Shown: positions 34,021 to 43,506, numbered from the stretch's first letter. The stretch: 64,000 nucleotides of DNA from Adlercreutzia shanghongiae (GCF_035830635.1 NZ_JAYMFI010000003.1:124001-188000), one strand, 5' to 3'. Program-made: numbers and translations. Notes: generated from the letters alone by a model not told the origin.

Positions 34021-37000
34021 ATGCGGACCATCGCGCGATTCATGGACGCGAGAAACACCGCCGAGGGCAAATTCCTATCGGTAATGCTGTCGGTGCTTTT
34101 GGTGTTCTCGTTCCTGAACGTGACCATGTTCACGGACTACGCCAACGCCGTCGACGAGGAGACCACCGTCGAGGAGACCCTCGGCATGGAAGTCGACGAT
34201 GCGGATGAGGCGGAGACCGATGAGGAGGTCGTCGAGCCTGAGACCGACGAGCCCGAGCCTGCTTCCGTAGAGGAGCCGGCCGAACCCGAGCAAGCCGCAG
34301 AGGAGGTGACCGAGACCCCCGCCGAGGATGAGGCTCCTGCTGGGGAAGAGACTCCTGCGACCGAGGCCGCCGAGGAGGACTCCCCCGAGGCATTCGAGGG
34401 CTACGCCCATGTTGGCAGCATCGTCGTGAAGGTGACTGCCGACGCTGGAGTCGTCCCCGCAGGCACGGAAGTGAACGCCAAGCGCGTCAACTCCGCCGCC
34501 GTGAAGGAGGCCGTTGAAGAGGCCGTGGCCGAAGAGGGCAAGTCCCTCGACGACTACGAGGCCATCGATGTGACCCTCGTGAAGGACGGCCAGGAAATTC
34601 AGCCCGACGGCAAGGTGAACGTCTGCTTCTTTGATGCCAACCTCGAGGGCGAGGACATCTCCGTCTACCACGTGAGCGACAACGCCGCCACCGTGACCGA
34701 GGTCGCCACCCGCCAGGCCGAGGCCGACGTCCAGTCCTTCGACGTCGAGCACTTCTCTATCTATGTGGTGGCCGCGACGGAGAAGATGCCCGTCACCTAC
34801 AAGTTCTATGTGGAAGGTGAGCTCGTCGATACCCAGAAGATCAAGGGGAGCGAAACGCTTGTAGCCCCGGCGGCCCCCTCAAAGGACGGCTTCAAGTTCG
34901 CCGGATGGACGTTCAAGGATGGCAACGTTCTCGATCTCGCTGCCCCCTATATGCCCGTTAATGCGGGCACGACCGAGGAGCCCACGGTAGAGGTTTACGC
35001 AGCTTTCGAGGAGATTCGCTACGTCTACTTCATGGATCTGCAGGGCAAGAACGTCCTGTGGACCGAGTCGGGCACTGAGAGCGAAGTCGTCAACACGACC
35101 GCCGCCACGGCGACGGCCAAGGCTTTCATCCAGTCATCAACCCAGGGCTTCGCCGGGTGGTTCATCGATCGCGAGTGCACGGTTGCCCTCGCCGAGGGCG
35201 CCAAGTTCAGCGGTTCCGAGCCCATGAAGGTCTACCCGAAGGTGGCCGATGGCTGCTGGGTGACCTTCGACAGCGCCGGCGGCACGGCCGTCGACCCCTT
35301 CTTCGTTGTGGCTGGGGGAGATCAGGCGGGCTACGCCGAGGCCTCCTTCAAGACCGCGCGCCCGGGCTACGACTTCGCAGGTTGGTACAACGGCGACACC
35401 CGCGAGACGTTCGAAAGCCTGCCGATGGAGTCTATGACCCTTACGGCTCGCTGGACGCCAAAGACCAACGTGAACTATACCGTCCAGTACTGGATCGAGA
35501 ACGCCGACGATGATGGCTACACATACGTCGACAGTGAAACGAAGACCGGCACCGCTGGCGCGGGTATCGGTTCTCTGAACGGTAACCAGCTGGTGAGCTC
35601 TTTGAACAGTAAGCTTCCGAACCAAGGTGACAGGAACCAGTTCACATATTACGCAGCTAAGACGCAAAGCGAGAACGCTGGCGTTACCATTGCGGGCGAT
35701 GGCTCCACTATTTTCAACATCTACTTCGAGCGCAAGACATATGATCTCAAGTTTGTAAAAAAAGGCGTGTTGTGGAACAGTGGCACCGTTTATTACAACG
35801 AAAAAGTAAAATATGATGCTGATTTGGCAAGAATATGGGAGCAGGTGCGAAAGCAGCAGCCGTCTTCTAGCTGGACTTCAAGTTTGACTAACAAACAGTA
35901 TGTCTATCTCGCAAAGATGCCTTCTGCCAAGCTGACTTTGACATACTATAGTTCAGCGACTCAACACCCTTTCTATCATTATTTAGAATCTATTGATGGA
36001 GAGGTGCCCGCTGGGGCTGAGACATTGAAGTCTGGGGGAAAGGTTTATTACCTCGCGGATACGTTTTACTATGACGGGAAAGTATACCTCACATACGACG
36101 AGGATTATTTCGATAGAACAGGATTCACCCAGGCTGTAACAGCGAACCGCTTCAATAAGCCTTATGCATATGATAATCCTCCGCTATTGTATTACCGTAA
36201 CTCGTATACTCTTCAATTCAGTAATGGCGTGAAGATTGTAAGCACCAAGACGGTTCCTTACGAAAAGCCCCTCTCCTCTTACCTGAAGGGATTCTATAAT
36301 CCCGAGAAGCCTGAAGGTATGAGCGACTACGTGTTCGATGGCTGGCATCTTGATCCTGCTTGCACGGACGCGGTAGCCGAAGATGCCACGATGCCCGCGA
36401 CAAACTTCATCGCCTACGCCAAGTGGAAGGCCCCCGAGGTCAAGGCGACCGTCTTTGTAAACGCCGATGCCACTGACACGGTTGCCATTGCGGCCGAGTA
36501 CAACAAACCGCTGAGCGACGAGGCCGTCGCTAAGATGAACGCCGCCGCGGAAAAAAACACCCCTGCGGGTAAGGTGTTCGCCGGCTGGGTGTACGACAAC
36601 GGCGCCCCGTTCAATACCAGCACCGTCATCACCAAAGACATCTCCATTCGCCCGCTGTACGTCTCCAACACGGCGACCGAGGGCGCGACGGTGATTTACA
36701 GGCAGACCGACGGCGCCACCGCCTCCGCCACCTCCGACTCCAACCACTATGTCGACGGTGCCTACGCGAAGCTCCTCCCTTGCGCTGATGAGGCTCCTAC
36801 GGCGGGGCTTCTGTTCCAGGGTTGGAAGATCGGCGACACCCTGTACCAGCCCGGCGACAAGATCCCCATGGGAACCGTCGATGTGGTTGCCGTTGCCGAG
36901 TACGGCCTCGCGGCCCCCAAGACCGCGCTGACCTTCGACGATAATCAGGGCAATAGTGTGGTTTATGAGCAAAATGGAGTCGCGTCGATCGCGAACAATG

Positions 37001-40000
37001 CGACGCTCAACGTCCCCGAGCTCTCTGGGCTCGGGTTCTCCGCTCCCGAAGGCGTCGAATTCATCGGCTGGACCGAGCAGCAACGTCCGACTGCTGAGGC
37101 AGTGAGCAATGCCTTCCAGCCTGGTATCAAGATCGGTGTCGACGGTATGGACGGCAACAAGCTCTATGCCCAGTTCGTTCAGCTTGAAGCGATCGGCTAT
37201 GCTGGCAAGTACGACGGACAGAACCATGACGGCGTGATCGACGCGAAGGTCAAGCTCTTCGGAACGGACTTTGAGCTCGACAAGAACATGTACGATGTCG
37301 AGTATAAGACCTCTGATCAGGGCGCGTGGACCAGCGAGATGCCCCAGTTCAAGGATGCCGGTAAGTACACCGTCAATCTTAAGGCAACGGTTCTCGGCCG
37401 TGTCGAGCTCGAGCGCACCGTGACCGTCACCATTGAAAAGCGCACCGTGACCATCACGTCCGGTAGCGACGAGAAGGATTACGACGGCAAGCCTCTGACC
37501 GAGAACAGCTATAAGGTCTCCGATGGCGACGGGTTTGTCGCTGGCGAAGGCATCGAAAAACTCGTCTGCACGGGCTCTCAGACCATTCCCGGCATGAGCG
37601 AGAACACCTTCACCTATACTCTTAAGGCCAACACGAATCCAGAGAACTACAACATTACTGATTCCGAGGGTTCTCTTACCGTCAATTCTCTCTCTGACGA
37701 GAATAAGCTTAAGGCAACCGTGACGGGTGCCTCCAATACGACTCCCTATATCTACGACGGTAAAACCACTTTTGAAGTAAGCGGCTTTGTGAATGCTGGC
37801 TTTGTTCCAGCGTCTGCTCTTCGTCATGGAGGCGAGCCTGCGATTGTCGTGACGTTTGGGGATATGACCTATTATGTGCAGGGCCTTACGTCGTCCGCAA
37901 AGAATATGAACGCCGGCTCTTGGCCGACCACTATCTCTGGCAATGAGATCGTCCTCGACTCCGAGGGTAATGATGTGACGGCTCAGTTTAAGGTGACTAA
38001 GGTTCCCGGCACCCTGACCGTGATCGAGCGGACCATCGTCCCCGGCGAGGACCCCGACGCGCCCGGCTACGTCGGCGTCGCCATCGACTCCCCGGAGAAC
38101 GTCGTCTACGACGGCCAGCCCCATCAGTGGGCCCCGACCGTGACCATGAAGGATGCCGAGGGCAAGGTGTCCGAGCTCGCCGAGGGCTCCGACTACACCG
38201 TCTCCTACGACAAGAGCGACTTCACCAACGTCACCGGCGCGATCACGGTCTCCATCACCGGCCAGGGCAACTACACCGGCACCGTGACCCGCACCTACGA
38301 GGTCACGCCGGCCGAGCTCAGAGTCTCGACGGCCTCGGCCAGCAAGGTCTACGACGGCACCGCCCTCACCAAGAAGGACGAGTCGAGAATCGACGGCCTC
38401 GTTGACGGGGAGACCGCCGCCCTCAACGTCACCGGCTCCCAGACCGAGGTCGGCGGCGCCGCGGGCAACAACTCCTACGTGATCGAGTGGGGCACCGCCA
38501 AGGAGTCCAACTACAAGGTGGTCGAGTCCAAGTGCGGCACCCTGACCGTCACCGAGTACGCTGACGAGGTCGTGGTTGCCGCTGTCGGCGGTGAGTACGT
38601 CTACGACGGCCAGGAGCACGCGGCTTCCGCCTTCGTGTCCGAGCTTCCCGAGGGATACACCCTCGTTGAGGCGGTGACCACCGCCTCGGCCAAGGACGTC
38701 ACTCCCGCTGAAGGGGTCAAGGCCGAGGTCACGACGCTCAAGATCGAAAACGCTGCAGGTGAGGACGTCACCGACAAGCTGAGCATTCGTAAGGTCTCCG
38801 GGTCCATCGTGATTACCCCGGCCGAGCTCAAGGTCTCGACGGCCTCGGCCAGCAAGGTCTACGACGGCATCGCCCTCACCAAGAAGGACGGGTGGAGCAT
38901 CGACGGCCTCGTGGAGGGGGAGACCGCCGCCCTCGACGTCACCGGCTCCCAGACCGAGGTCGGCGGCGCCGCGGGCAACAACTCCTACGTGATCGAGTGG
39001 GACACCGCCAAGGCGTCCAACTACAAGGTGGTCGAGTCCATGTGCGGCACCCTGACGGTGACCGAGCGGGCCATCGTCCCCGGCGAGGACCCCGACGCGC
39101 CCGGCTACGTCGGCGTCGCCATCGACTCCCCGGAGAACGTCGTCTACGACGGCCAGCCCCATCAGTGGGCCCCGATCGTGACCATGAAGGATGCCGAGGG
39201 CAAGGTGTCCGTCCTCCGCGAGGGCACCGACTACGACGTCTCCTACAGCACCGGGGACTTCACCAACGTTACCGGGCAGATCACCGTGACCATCAAGGGC
39301 AAGGGCAACTACACCGGAGAGGTGAAGCGCACCTACAAAATCACCCCGGCTCCGCTGACCGTTAGCGCTTCCAAGACTGTCGGGTACAACGGCTCCGAGC
39401 AGACGTTGACTGTCGGCCAGGACGAAGCGGCCACAATCGAGGTCAAGGGCCTGGTTGAGGCCGACAAGGACGCGGCCGTCACTGTTTCCAGCGCCGAGGT
39501 CAAGGGCGTGGACGTCGGAACCTACCCGCAGGCTCATGGCCCGATCGAGGGCGCGCAGGTCACCATCGTGAAGGACAGCAAGGACCTGTCCGCGAACTAC
39601 AGTGCCGCCGTGTACGGCTCGCTGACCATCACCGCCAAGGACCTGCCCGCGCCACAGCCCGAGCCCGACCCGGAGAACCCCGGCGAGCAGCTCGGCCTCG
39701 ATGCCGACAGCCCGATCTCGCTGGTCTACAACGGCGAGAAGCAGAAGTGGGAGCCCGTCGTCAAGGACGGCGAGAAGGAGCTCGAAGAAGGTCTGCACTA
39801 CACGGTTGAGTACAAGTACGTCAATTCTCCCGAAAGCGTTGACTTCACGAACGTTGTAGACGTCATCGAGGTATCCATCGAGGGCATCGGCAACTACTCC
39901 ACTGGCACTCAGACGATTAAGCGCTACTACCAGATCACCGCCCGCCCCGCGAGGGTCGCAGCCGGTGACTGGTCCATGACCTACGGCGACCTGTTCAGCC

Positions 40001-41721
40001 TGGCCAGGGGTGACATCTCCGCCGAGGCGTTCGACGCCGAGGGTGGCCGCGGCTTCGTGGCCGGCGAGGAACCGAAGGGCTTGACCGCCGAGTCCAATCC
40101 CGCCCCCGCCCCCGACCTCGCCGCGCAGAAATACCCCGGCGCCGTCTCCGTCGCCGGATGGGAGGCAATCGACAAGGCCAACCCGAACTACGACATCCAG
40201 TTCGTCCCCGCCGACCTGACCGTCTCCGCCAAGGCCCTGCCCGAGCCGGAGCCCGAGCCCGACCCGGAGAACCCCGGCGAGCAGCTCGGCCTCGACGCCG
40301 ACAGCCCGATCTCGCTGGTCTACAACGGCGAGGAGCAGAAGTGGGAGCCCGTCGTCAAGGACGGCGAGAAGGAGCTCGTCGCGGGCACCGACTACGAGGT
40401 CGCCTACTCCAAGGACGACCTCACCAACGTGACCGGCGACATCGTGGTAACCATCACCGGCAAGGGCAACTACGCCGGCACCGTGGAGCGCCACTACCAG
40501 ATCACCCCGGCCCCGCTGACAATCTCCGCCGTGGCCAATGGCAAGGTATACGGGGAGGAGGATCCCACCTTTGACTGGAGTAAGACTGGTTTGATTGGTG
40601 AGGACCCGATTGGTGCCGTTTCCGTGATCCGCTCCAACGCCTCTGTGAACGAGGCCGGCCTCTACGAGGGCGTACTTGTTCCCAATGTGGCCTGGGTTGA
40701 TCGCAACCCGAACTACGAGTATACGTTCGTTCCCGCCGACTTCCGTATTCTCTCCTCTACCGAGAACGACGTGATCATTCCCGGCATCAACGACGTTGCG
40801 GCCAACAGCATCGTGAAGACCTACGACGGTCAGGTGCTGACTTTGACGGCGACAGCCGCTCGCGAGAACTCCACCGTCGAGTACTCCGTCGACGGCGGCG
40901 CGTGGACGTCCCAGCTGCCGACGTTCCTAAACGCCGGCAGCTACGAGGTCTCTGTCCGCGCGACCAACCCGAACTACGAGACGGTTGAGAAGGTCGTGAC
41001 CGTGGTCATCAACCGCGCGTCCGTGACCGTGGCTGCCGTCGCTGCTGGCAAGGTGGCCGGCACGGCCGATCCGGCGCTGGCCGCTACGGTTAGCGGTCTG
41101 GTGAACGGCGAGACCGCCGGCCTTATCCGCTACACGATTTCTCGTGCTGCGGGCGAGCTTGTTGGCTCTTACCAGATCGTGCCGACGGGTCTCACAATCC
41201 AGGGCAACTACACGGTGACTTACGTGCCTGCGACGCTCACGATTTCGGCTGCGCCTGTCGTGCCGCCGGCGGTGATTCCGGTAATTCCGCCGGCGACCCC
41301 GACTCCGGCGACTCCGACCCCTGCGACCCCCGCCGCTCCGGCTGGTCCGGCTACGGTGGTGACCGCTGCCGCTCCGGCCCCGGCTGCCGCTCCGGCCGCT
41401 CCTGCGGCCACGGCTCCCGAGGCTGAGGAGATTGTCGATGACGCGACCCCGCAGGCTGCCACGCCGACGGTTGAGCTCACCGCCGCTGAGCCCGAGCAGA
41501 TTGAGGACGAGGGAACCCCGATGGGCGCCTTCGACGAGCCGCACTGCTGGGTGCACTGGGTGATGCTGTTCGGCATCCTCATCACCGCCGTGTACGGCAT
41601 CGTTGTTGCCCGTCGTCGCCTCGGCCTGACCGATGAGATCGATGACATGGAAAAGCAGGTCCTCGGCATCGAGGATGCTGAGGCCGAGACCGTGGCCGTT
41701 GCCGGTCACCAGGCCCTGTAA
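34021..41721 (+). CDS. giant multi-repeat surface protein with GAFD-type C-terminal membrane tail
   Basis: 2,566 residues. ATG at 34021, with AAGAAGGTG upstream. Signal region 17-43 (VMLSVLLVFSFLNVTMF...ANA). An acidic stretch (about 45-125) precedes a first domain. Next come InlB/Listeria-Bacteroides-type repeats marked by FAGWTFKDG, FAGWYNGDT and similar motifs (about 260-1050). A long array of MBG/YDG-type beta domains follows, recognised by VYDGQPHQWAP, KVYDGTALTKKD and VYNGEKQKWEP (about 1060-2420). Then come a Pro/Ala/Thr linker, GTPMGAFDEPHCW, one membrane helix and ARRR, with about 35 further residues. Adhesin or barrier function is inferred. Several repeat units are almost identical at DNA level. 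Bases 35740-36250 are AT-rich. Confidence 0.88.
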   Translation: MRTIARFMDARNTAEGKFLSVMLSVLLVFSFLNVTMFTDYANAVDEETTVEETLGMEVDDADEAETDEEVVEPETDEPEPASVEEPAEPEQAAEEVTETPAEDEAPAGEETPATEAAEEDSPEAFEGYAHVGSIVVKVTADAGVVPAGTEVNAKRVNSAAVKEAVEEAVAEEGKSLDDYEAIDVTLVKDGQEIQPDGKVNVCFFDANLEGEDISVYHVSDNAATVTEVATRQAEADVQSFDVEHFSIYVVAATEKMPVTYKFYVEGELVDTQKIKGSETLVAPAAPSKDGFKFAGWTFKDGNVLDLAAPYMPVNAGTTEEPTVEVYAAFEEIRYVYFMDLQGKNVLWTESGTESEVVNTTAATATAKAFIQSSTQGFAGWFIDRECTVALAEGAKFSGSEPMKVYPKVADGCWVTFDSAGGTAVDPFFVVAGGDQAGYAEASFKTARPGYDFAGWYNGDTRETFESLPMESMTLTARWTPKTNVNYTVQYWIENADDDGYTYVDSETKTGTAGAGIGSLNGNQLVSSLNSKLPNQGDRNQFTYYAAKTQSENAGVTIAGDGSTIFNIYFERKTYDLKFVKKGVLWNSGTVYYNEKVKYDADLARIWEQVRKQQPSSSWTSSLTNKQYVYLAKMPSAKLTLTYYSSATQHPFYHYLESIDGEVPAGAETLKSGGKVYYLADTFYYDGKVYLTYDEDYFDRTGFTQAVTANRFNKPYAYDNPPLLYYRNSYTLQFSNGVKIVSTKTVPYEKPLSSYLKGFYNPEKPEGMSDYVFDGWHLDPACTDAVAEDATMPATNFIAYAKWKAPEVKATVFVNADATDTVAIAAEYNKPLSDEAVAKMNAAAEKNTPAGKVFAGWVYDNGAPFNTSTVITKDISIRPLYVSNTATEGATVIYRQTDGATASATSDSNHYVDGAYAKLLPCADEAPTAGLLFQGWKIGDTLYQPGDKIPMGTVDVVAVAEYGLAAPKTALTFDDNQGNSVVYEQNGVASIANNATLNVPELSGLGFSAPEGVEFIGWTEQQRPTAEAVSNAFQPGIKIGVDGMDGNKLYAQFVQLEAIGYAGKYDGQNHDGVIDAKVKLFGTDFELDKNMYDVEYKTSDQGAWTSEMPQFKDAGKYTVNLKATVLGRVELERTVTVTIEKRTVTITSGSDEKDYDGKPLTENSYKVSDGDGFVAGEGIEKLVCTGSQTIPGMSENTFTYTLKANTNPENYNITDSEGSLTVNSLSDENKLKATVTGASNTTPYIYDGKTTFEVSGFVNAGFVPASALRHGGEPAIVVTFGDMTYYVQGLTSSAKNMNAGSWPTTISGNEIVLDSEGNDVTAQFKVTKVPGTLTVIERTIVPGEDPDAPGYVGVAIDSPENVVYDGQPHQWAPTVTMKDAEGKVSELAEGSDYTVSYDKSDFTNVTGAITVSITGQGNYTGTVTRTYEVTPAELRVSTASASKVYDGTALTKKDESRIDGLVDGETAALNVTGSQTEVGGAAGNNSYVIEWGTAKESNYKVVESKCGTLTVTEYADEVVVAAVGGEYVYDGQEHAASAFVSELPEGYTLVEAVTTASAKDVTPAEGVKAEVTTLKIENAAGEDVTDKLSIRKVSGSIVITPAELKVSTASASKVYDGIALTKKDGWSIDGLVEGETAALDVTGSQTEVGGAAGNNSYVIEWDTAKASNYKVVESMCGTLTVTERAIVPGEDPDAPGYVGVAIDSPENVVYDGQPHQWAPIVTMKDAEGKVSVLREGTDYDVSYSTGDFTNVTGQITVTIKGKGNYTGEVKRTYKITPAPLTVSASKTVGYNGSEQTLTVGQDEAATIEVKGLVEADKDAAVTVSSAEVKGVDVGTYPQAHGPIEGAQVTIVKDSKDLSANYSAAVYGSLTITAKDLPAPQPEPDPENPGEQLGLDADSPISLVYNGEKQKWEPVVKDGEKELEEGLHYTVEYKYVNSPESVDFTNVVDVIEVSIEGIGNYSTGTQTIKRYYQITARPARVAAGDWSMTYGDLFSLARGDISAEAFDAEGGRGFVAGEEPKGLTAESNPAPAPDLAAQKYPGAVSVAGWEAIDKANPNYDIQFVPADLTVSAKALPEPEPEPDPENPGEQLGLDADSPISLVYNGEEQKWEPVVKDGEKELVAGTDYEVAYSKDDLTNVTGDIVVTITGKGNYAGTVERHYQITPAPLTISAVANGKVYGEEDPTFDWSKTGLIGEDPIGAVSVIRSNASVNEAGLYEGVLVPNVAWVDRNPNYEYTFVPADFRILSSTENDVIIPGINDVAANSIVKTYDGQVLTLTATAARENSTVEYSVDGGAWTSQLPTFLNAGSYEVSVRATNPNYETVEKVVTVVINRASVTVAAVAAGKVAGTADPALAATVSGLVNGETAGLIRYTISRAAGELVGSYQIVPTGLTIQGNYTVTYVPATLTISAAPVVPPAVIPVIPPATPTPATPTPATPAAPAGPATVVTAAAPAPAAAPAAPAATAPEAEEIVDDATPQAATPTVELTAAEPEQIEDEGTPMGAFDEPHCWVHWVMLFGILITAVYGIVVARRRLGLTDEIDDMEKQVLGIEDAEAETVAVAGHQAL
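38028..40505 (+). repeat. near-identical internal DNA repeats in the giant gene
   Basis: Pairs with long runs of identity: about 38028-38190 with 39067-39210 (encoding VPGEDPDAPGYVGVAIDSP), about 38305-38560 with 38820-39065 (encoding KVYDGTALTKKD-type units), and about 39660-39790 with 40248-40390 (encoding DPENPGEQLGLDADSPISL). Identity at synonymous sites points to recent duplication or gene conversion. Confidence 0.8.
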
Positions 41722-41733
41722 GCAAAGCCGCGA

Positions 41734-41760
41734 GGGGGCGGCCGACAGATCCGCCCCCTT
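41734..41760 (+). terminator. hairpin after the giant surface-protein gene
   Basis: GGGGGCGG / CCGCCCCC with a 9-nt loop and TTCCTC tail. It may be a partial terminator ahead of the small membrane-protein gene. Confidence 0.6.
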
Positions 41761-41784
41761 CCTCACTTGAAAGGAGTGACTGAG

Positions 41785-42279
41785 ATGAGAAAGAGCAACT
41801 GGATCGTCACGGCAATCGCGGCTGTCGCTGCGGGCGTGCTGCTGTGGATGTGGTTCGCGCTCGGCTTCAACCATGTGGACGATCCGCTGGATTTGGTCGT
41901 GGCCGTCGCGTGGTGGCTCGTGGTGGCCGCCGTCGTGGCGGGCATCGCGTGGGCCGAGAGCAAGCGCCGCGAGAAGATGCGCCTGGCCTTCGTGGGCGAG
42001 GGCGTCGTGTACAACCCCGAGGCCGGGCTCGTGATGCCCGACGCGGGCGAGACGGAGCTGGGCGCGCTCGAGCGCACGCTGGCGGGCATGGCCTTCCCCG
42101 ACGAGGTGGCCGCCCTCGACGAACGCGTGCGCCCGTCGTTCCGCTGGGTGGTGCGCTCCCGCAAGTTCGACCGCAACGGCGAGGTGTGGGAGGGCGAGGT
42201 GCTCCCCGCCCACGACCCTGACGCCGAGCCCAAGCCCTTCGCGTCCCGCGAGGACCTGGCAGCCCTTCTGGCCGCCTAG
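41785..42279 (+). CDS. small two-helix membrane protein of unknown function
   Basis: 164 residues starting MRKSNWIVTAIAAVAAGVLL; AAAGGAG lies eight bases before the ATG. Two membrane helices (about 7-28 and 38-57) are followed by a cytoplasmic part of about 105 residues rich in Glu, Arg and Ala. I do not recognise a family. It lies 63 bases after the giant surface gene and could be its partner. The last 29 codons and about 45 bp beyond the stop are duplicated at 43284-43415, on the other side of the neighbouring Rpn-family gene. Confidence 0.75.
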   Translation: MRKSNWIVTAIAAVAAGVLLWMWFALGFNHVDDPLDLVVAVAWWLVVAAVVAGIAWAESKRREKMRLAFVGEGVVYNPEAGLVMPDAGETELGALERTLAGMAFPDEVAALDERVRPSFRWVVRSRKFDRNGEVWEGEVLPAHDPDAEPKPFASREDLAALLAA

Positions 42280-42323
42280 GGCCGAGACGCCAAACGGGCC
42301 TTCTGCGCCCGCGACATAGCCAA
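42192..42323 (+). repeat. 132-bp direct repeat, copy A
   Basis: 3' end of the small membrane-protein gene plus 44 bp beyond its stop. It matches 43284-43415 base for base in length with about 9 differences. Confidence 0.92.
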
Positions 42324-42329
42324 TTGCCC

Positions 42330-42365
42330 GGACGGGCCGCGCAGACGCGCGGCCCGTCCCTTTTT
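42330..42365 (+). terminator. terminator after the small membrane-protein gene
   Basis: 13-bp stem GGACGGGCCGCGC / GCGCGGCCCGTCC with AGAC loop, then C and five T. Confidence 0.92.
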
Positions 42366-42380
42366 CCGGTGACTACGGCT

Positions 42381-42467
42381 TGCTGGAGGTTCGTTTGAGT
42401 CAATCAAGCGACGTCCTTGAGGCACGGGGGAGGCGCGAAGCGGGACTTCCCGCCGTCATTTCTGCGG
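42381..42467 (+). repeat. island repeat R, copy 1
   Basis: About 87 bp, similar to 43550-43633 and 44873-44958. Shared landmarks are GGAGGTTCG, CAATCAAGCGA, and the closing ACTTCCCGCCGTCATTTCTGCG. It holds the palindrome GCGGGACTTCCCGC (42440-42453). Confidence 0.88.
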
Positions 42468-42516
42468 TTGTGGTGGGCTAGGCTCAACCTCAAGACCGAG
42501 CGAGAAGGAGGAAGCG

Positions 42517-43281
42517 ATGGCTAAGGGAAGGCTCAAGTTCACGAACCGGTGGATGTTCAACAGGGTCATGTGCGAGGAGGACGTCTGCAGGGAAGTGCTT
42601 CGCGCGGTGACCGGCATAGAGGCGGGCGAGATCGTGTACCTCAACGCCGAGCAGTGCTACGAGCCCGCCGCGGCCGAGAAGGGCGTGCGCATGGACGTCG
42701 TCGCCAAAGAGGATGGGCGGGTCTACGACATAGAGATGCAGGTTGACCGCGAGCCCTCCATGGGGAGGCGCCTTCGCTACTACCAAGCGGCGATGGACAT
42801 CGCCTCTCTAGAGAAGGGCCACGCTTACAGTAAGCTGCCCGAGAGCTTCATAGTGTTCTTCTGCATGTATGACCCGTTCGGTATGGGACTCCCGGTATAC
42901 TCAATCGAGCGTATGTGCGTCGAAGCTAAGGAGATGCGCGTCGGCGATGGCTCGCATTGGACCGCGCTTAACGCCAGGGCGTGGGTCGAGGCCGGTGGCG
43001 CTGTTGGCGAGATGCTAGAATACGTGGGAACCGGCAAGGCGACCGGGCCGTTGACGGAGCGCATTGACTGGCTCGTCGCGGAGTTCAACAAGGACAAGAA
43101 GTGGGTGGGCCGCGTGCACACGTTGGAGCAGGAAATGGAGATGCAAGTCTCGGAGGCCGAAGCCGCTTTCGGACGGCTCATTGTGCTTCTCTTGGACGCC
43201 GGGCGTGTCGAGGACGCACGCCGTGCGGCAACGGATGCGGGCTACCGCGAGGAGCTTATGCGCGAGCTAGGTCGGGAGTGA
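42517..43281 (+). CDS. Rpn-family recombination-promoting nuclease / PD-(D/E)XK transposase-like protein (first copy)
   Basis: 254 residues. The N-terminal three-quarters match the Rpn/PDDEXK_2 family: TNRWMFNRVMCEEDVCREVL, then the nuclease core RMDVVAKEDGRVYDIEMQV with the D...ExQ arrangement, then RLRYYQAAMDIASLEKG and FIVFFCMYDPFG. Members cut DNA and are often called transposases without having inverted repeats. The C-terminus (LLDAGRVEDARRAATDAGYREEL) is shared with the second copy at 45009-45923. AGAAGGAGG precedes the ATG. The gene is enclosed by a 132-bp direct repeat and preceded by island repeat R. Confidence 0.9.
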   Translation: MAKGRLKFTNRWMFNRVMCEEDVCREVLRAVTGIEAGEIVYLNAEQCYEPAAAEKGVRMDVVAKEDGRVYDIEMQVDREPSMGRRLRYYQAAMDIASLEKGHAYSKLPESFIVFFCMYDPFGMGLPVYSIERMCVEAKEMRVGDGSHWTALNARAWVEAGGAVGEMLEYVGTGKATGPLTERIDWLVAEFNKDKKWVGRVHTLEQEMEMQVSEAEAAFGRLIVLLLDAGRVEDARRAATDAGYREELMRELGRE

Positions 43282-43283
43282 GG

Positions 43284-43415
43284 GGGCGAGGTGCTCCCCG
43301 CCCACGACCCTGACGCCGAGTCGCGCCCCTTCGCCTCCCGCGAGGACCTGGCAGCCCTCCTGGCCGCCTAGGGCCGAGGCGCCAAACGGGCCTTCCGCGC
43401 CCGCGACATAGCCAA
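43284..43415 (+). pseudogene. 132-bp direct repeat, copy B: 3' remnant of the small membrane-protein gene
   Basis: About 93% identical to 42192-42323. It keeps the reading frame (GEVLPAHDPDAESRPFAS to LLAA and stop) but has no start, so it is a duplicated gene end. It begins three bases after the Rpn gene's stop codon. Confidence 0.9.
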
Positions 43416-43418
43416 CCC

Positions 43419-43455
43419 GGAGGAGGGCGGCGCTCTGACGAGCTCCGCCCTCCTC
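43419..43455 (+). terminator. hairpin downstream of copy B
   Basis: GAGGAGGGCGG / CCGCCCTCCTC stem with a 14-nt loop, no T-run. It takes the place of the terminator that follows copy A. Confidence 0.5.
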
Positions 43456-43506
43456 GCATGAATTCATGAAAAGACTCGGAACTGCGACGGGCACTCCCGC
43501 CCCACA

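Noticed and set aside
36184..40494. 1,436-codon minus-strand open frame inside the giant surface gene
   Set aside because: It arises from codon bias of the repeats (GAC/GTC-rich). It repeats only because the plus-strand repeats do, and it has no signal or domain.
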